From CAYXXN01 sp964469055 (lineage in GTDB: Bacteria > Acidobacteriota > Thermoanaerobaculia > Multivoradales > JAHEKO01): 14,567 nt of DNA. Each line of letters opens with the position of its first letter. Position 1 is the first letter of the stretch. Below, piece after piece: positions 13,977-14,567 of the stretch. Made by a program: the position numbers and the translations under genes. The notes under the pieces are model-generated. The model was not told the origin of the DNA, searched no databases, and was given only the letters and a program-made list of their open reading frames with translations. Where the stretch lies: NCBI GenBank assembly GCA_964469055.1, contig CAYXXN010000064.1, forward strand, positions 1 through 14,567, in the 5' to 3' direction.

Positions 13977-14567
13977 CGCAGCGGGCAGGACGGTGCCGTC
14001 GCGTCGAGGACGGCGATCCGGATCTTGCCGCCGAGCGCGCGAACGCCGGCGGTGAGGTCGCCGAGCGCCGAGGCGAGAGCCGCCGGTCCGGTGGGAGGCA
14101 AGGCCTCGAGCACGAGGACGGCATCGCGCGTCTCTGGGATGAGCTTGGTGCGGTCGGCTTCCCGCCAGTTCCAGCGTCGGCAGACGGCGCCCACCTCGTC
14201 GGCGTAGATCAGCTCGCCCGCCGCCGGCGGCCGCGGCTCGGGATCGCCGAGCAGGAGGACCGCCGGCTCGCCCGGGCCGGCGAAGCGGAGGGTGAGCGGC
14301 CCCACGATGCGCTCGAGGTCCTCGCCGCCGGCCGGCAGCAGGTGGTCGAGCGAGACGCGGTTGTAGAGATCGACGAGCGGGTGGATCGAGCGGATCGCCT
14401 CGCCGGCGAGGACGCGCCGCAGCAGGCTCTCGAGTGACGAGCGGTGCTTCTTGGGCTGCGCCCCGAAGGCGCGGTAGGCCTCGCGCCAGGGGGCGACGGC
14501 GGGGGGCGCGGCGAGCTCGACGCCGGCAAGCGAACGGCGCACCCGGTCCTCTGCTGCACGCAGCTCT
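13973..14567 (-). CDS. B3/B4 tRNA-editing-type domain protein, 5' end beyond the window
   Basis: At least 198 residues of a protein resembling the B3/B4 (PF03483) domain, the module with which the phenylalanyl-tRNA synthetase beta chain hydrolyses mischarged tRNA. Typical blocks are AWREAYRAFGAQPKKHRSS-like N-terminal sequence, IRSIHPLVDLYNRVSLDHLLPAGGEDL, GELIYADEVGAVCRRWNWREADRT, and a C-terminal ETRDAVLVLEALP...LTAGVRALGG segment. Here the domain appears free-standing, as in many bacteria, not fused to PheRS; its substrate tRNA or other target is unknown. A GTG at 14542 could be read as a start, but the frame stays open to the edge (ELRAAEDRV...) and blends into the domain, so the true start probably lies outside. 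It ends inside an inverted repeat and is followed, 69 bp on, by the sugar dehydrogenase. Confidence 0.8.
   Translation of the reverse strand, partial: ELRAAEDRVRRSLAGVELAAPPAVAPWREAYRAFGAQPKKHRSSLESLLRRVLAGEAIRSIHPLVDLYNRVSLDHLLPAGGEDLERIVGPLTLRFAGPGEPAVLLLGDPEPRPPAAGELIYADEVGAVCRRWNWREADRTKLIPETRDAVLVLEALPPTGPAALASALGDLTAGVRALGGKIRIAVLDATAPSCPLR

Overview
The window is about 14.5 kb of very GC-rich DNA (roughly 70% by eye) with dense, short-spaced genes, several GTG starts, and one scaffold gap of exactly 100 N. The gene content points to a Gram-negative environmental bacterium: many exported enzymes, a large VPS10/BNR-repeat protein, a lipid A hydroxylase of the LpxO type, and two secreted peptidases ending in a DGFESGDTSAW motif. 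My best guess is Acidobacteriota, perhaps Thermoanaerobaculia. This rests on overall resemblance, not on a marker gene. The gap structure suggests a metagenome or draft assembly.

Layout. At 8-3295 (minus) lies a 1,095-residue secreted BNR/VPS10 beta-propeller protein. Divergent from it at 3393-5535 (plus) are an unrecognised 121-residue protein and a secreted M14 zinc carboxypeptidase with a complete active site. At 5546-7607 (minus) is an overlapping ABC exporter pair, permease and ATPase. Divergent from that at 7682-8272 (plus) is an exported DinB-like protein. Convergent to it, across a GC hairpin, is a secreted PDZ protein with a Cys/Asp-rich tail (8306-9001, minus). The gap follows; it is bounded on both sides by the same 55 bp and looks like an assembly artefact. 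At 9294-10229 (plus) is an LpxO-like dioxygenase. Convergent to it is a minus-strand run reading from the right edge: a B3/B4 tRNA-editing-type protein (13973 to beyond the edge, 5' truncated), a PQQ-type sugar dehydrogenase (12731-13903), and a second, larger M14 carboxypeptidase (10286-12715) only 15 bp further on.

How the genes fit together. Six of the ten proteins have an N-terminal export signal, so most of the window serves the cell envelope or the outside of the cell: protein and peptide degradation, sugar oxidation, lipid A modification and export. Apart from the ABC pair, and possibly 3393/3778 and 13903/12715, I see no dedicated pathway or mobile element. There is no CRISPR array, tRNA, rRNA, transposase or phage gene.

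Most worth following are: the shared C-terminal motif on two otherwise diverged M14 peptidases, encoded with different codons; a recurring TGCTAnnnT box just upstream of start codons, in places so close that leaderless mRNAs are implied; GC-rich inverted repeats wrapped around two of those boxes; the Cys-rich tail of the PDZ protein; and the 55-bp/100-N assembly scar. I did not find convincing evidence of a wholly new multi-gene system.
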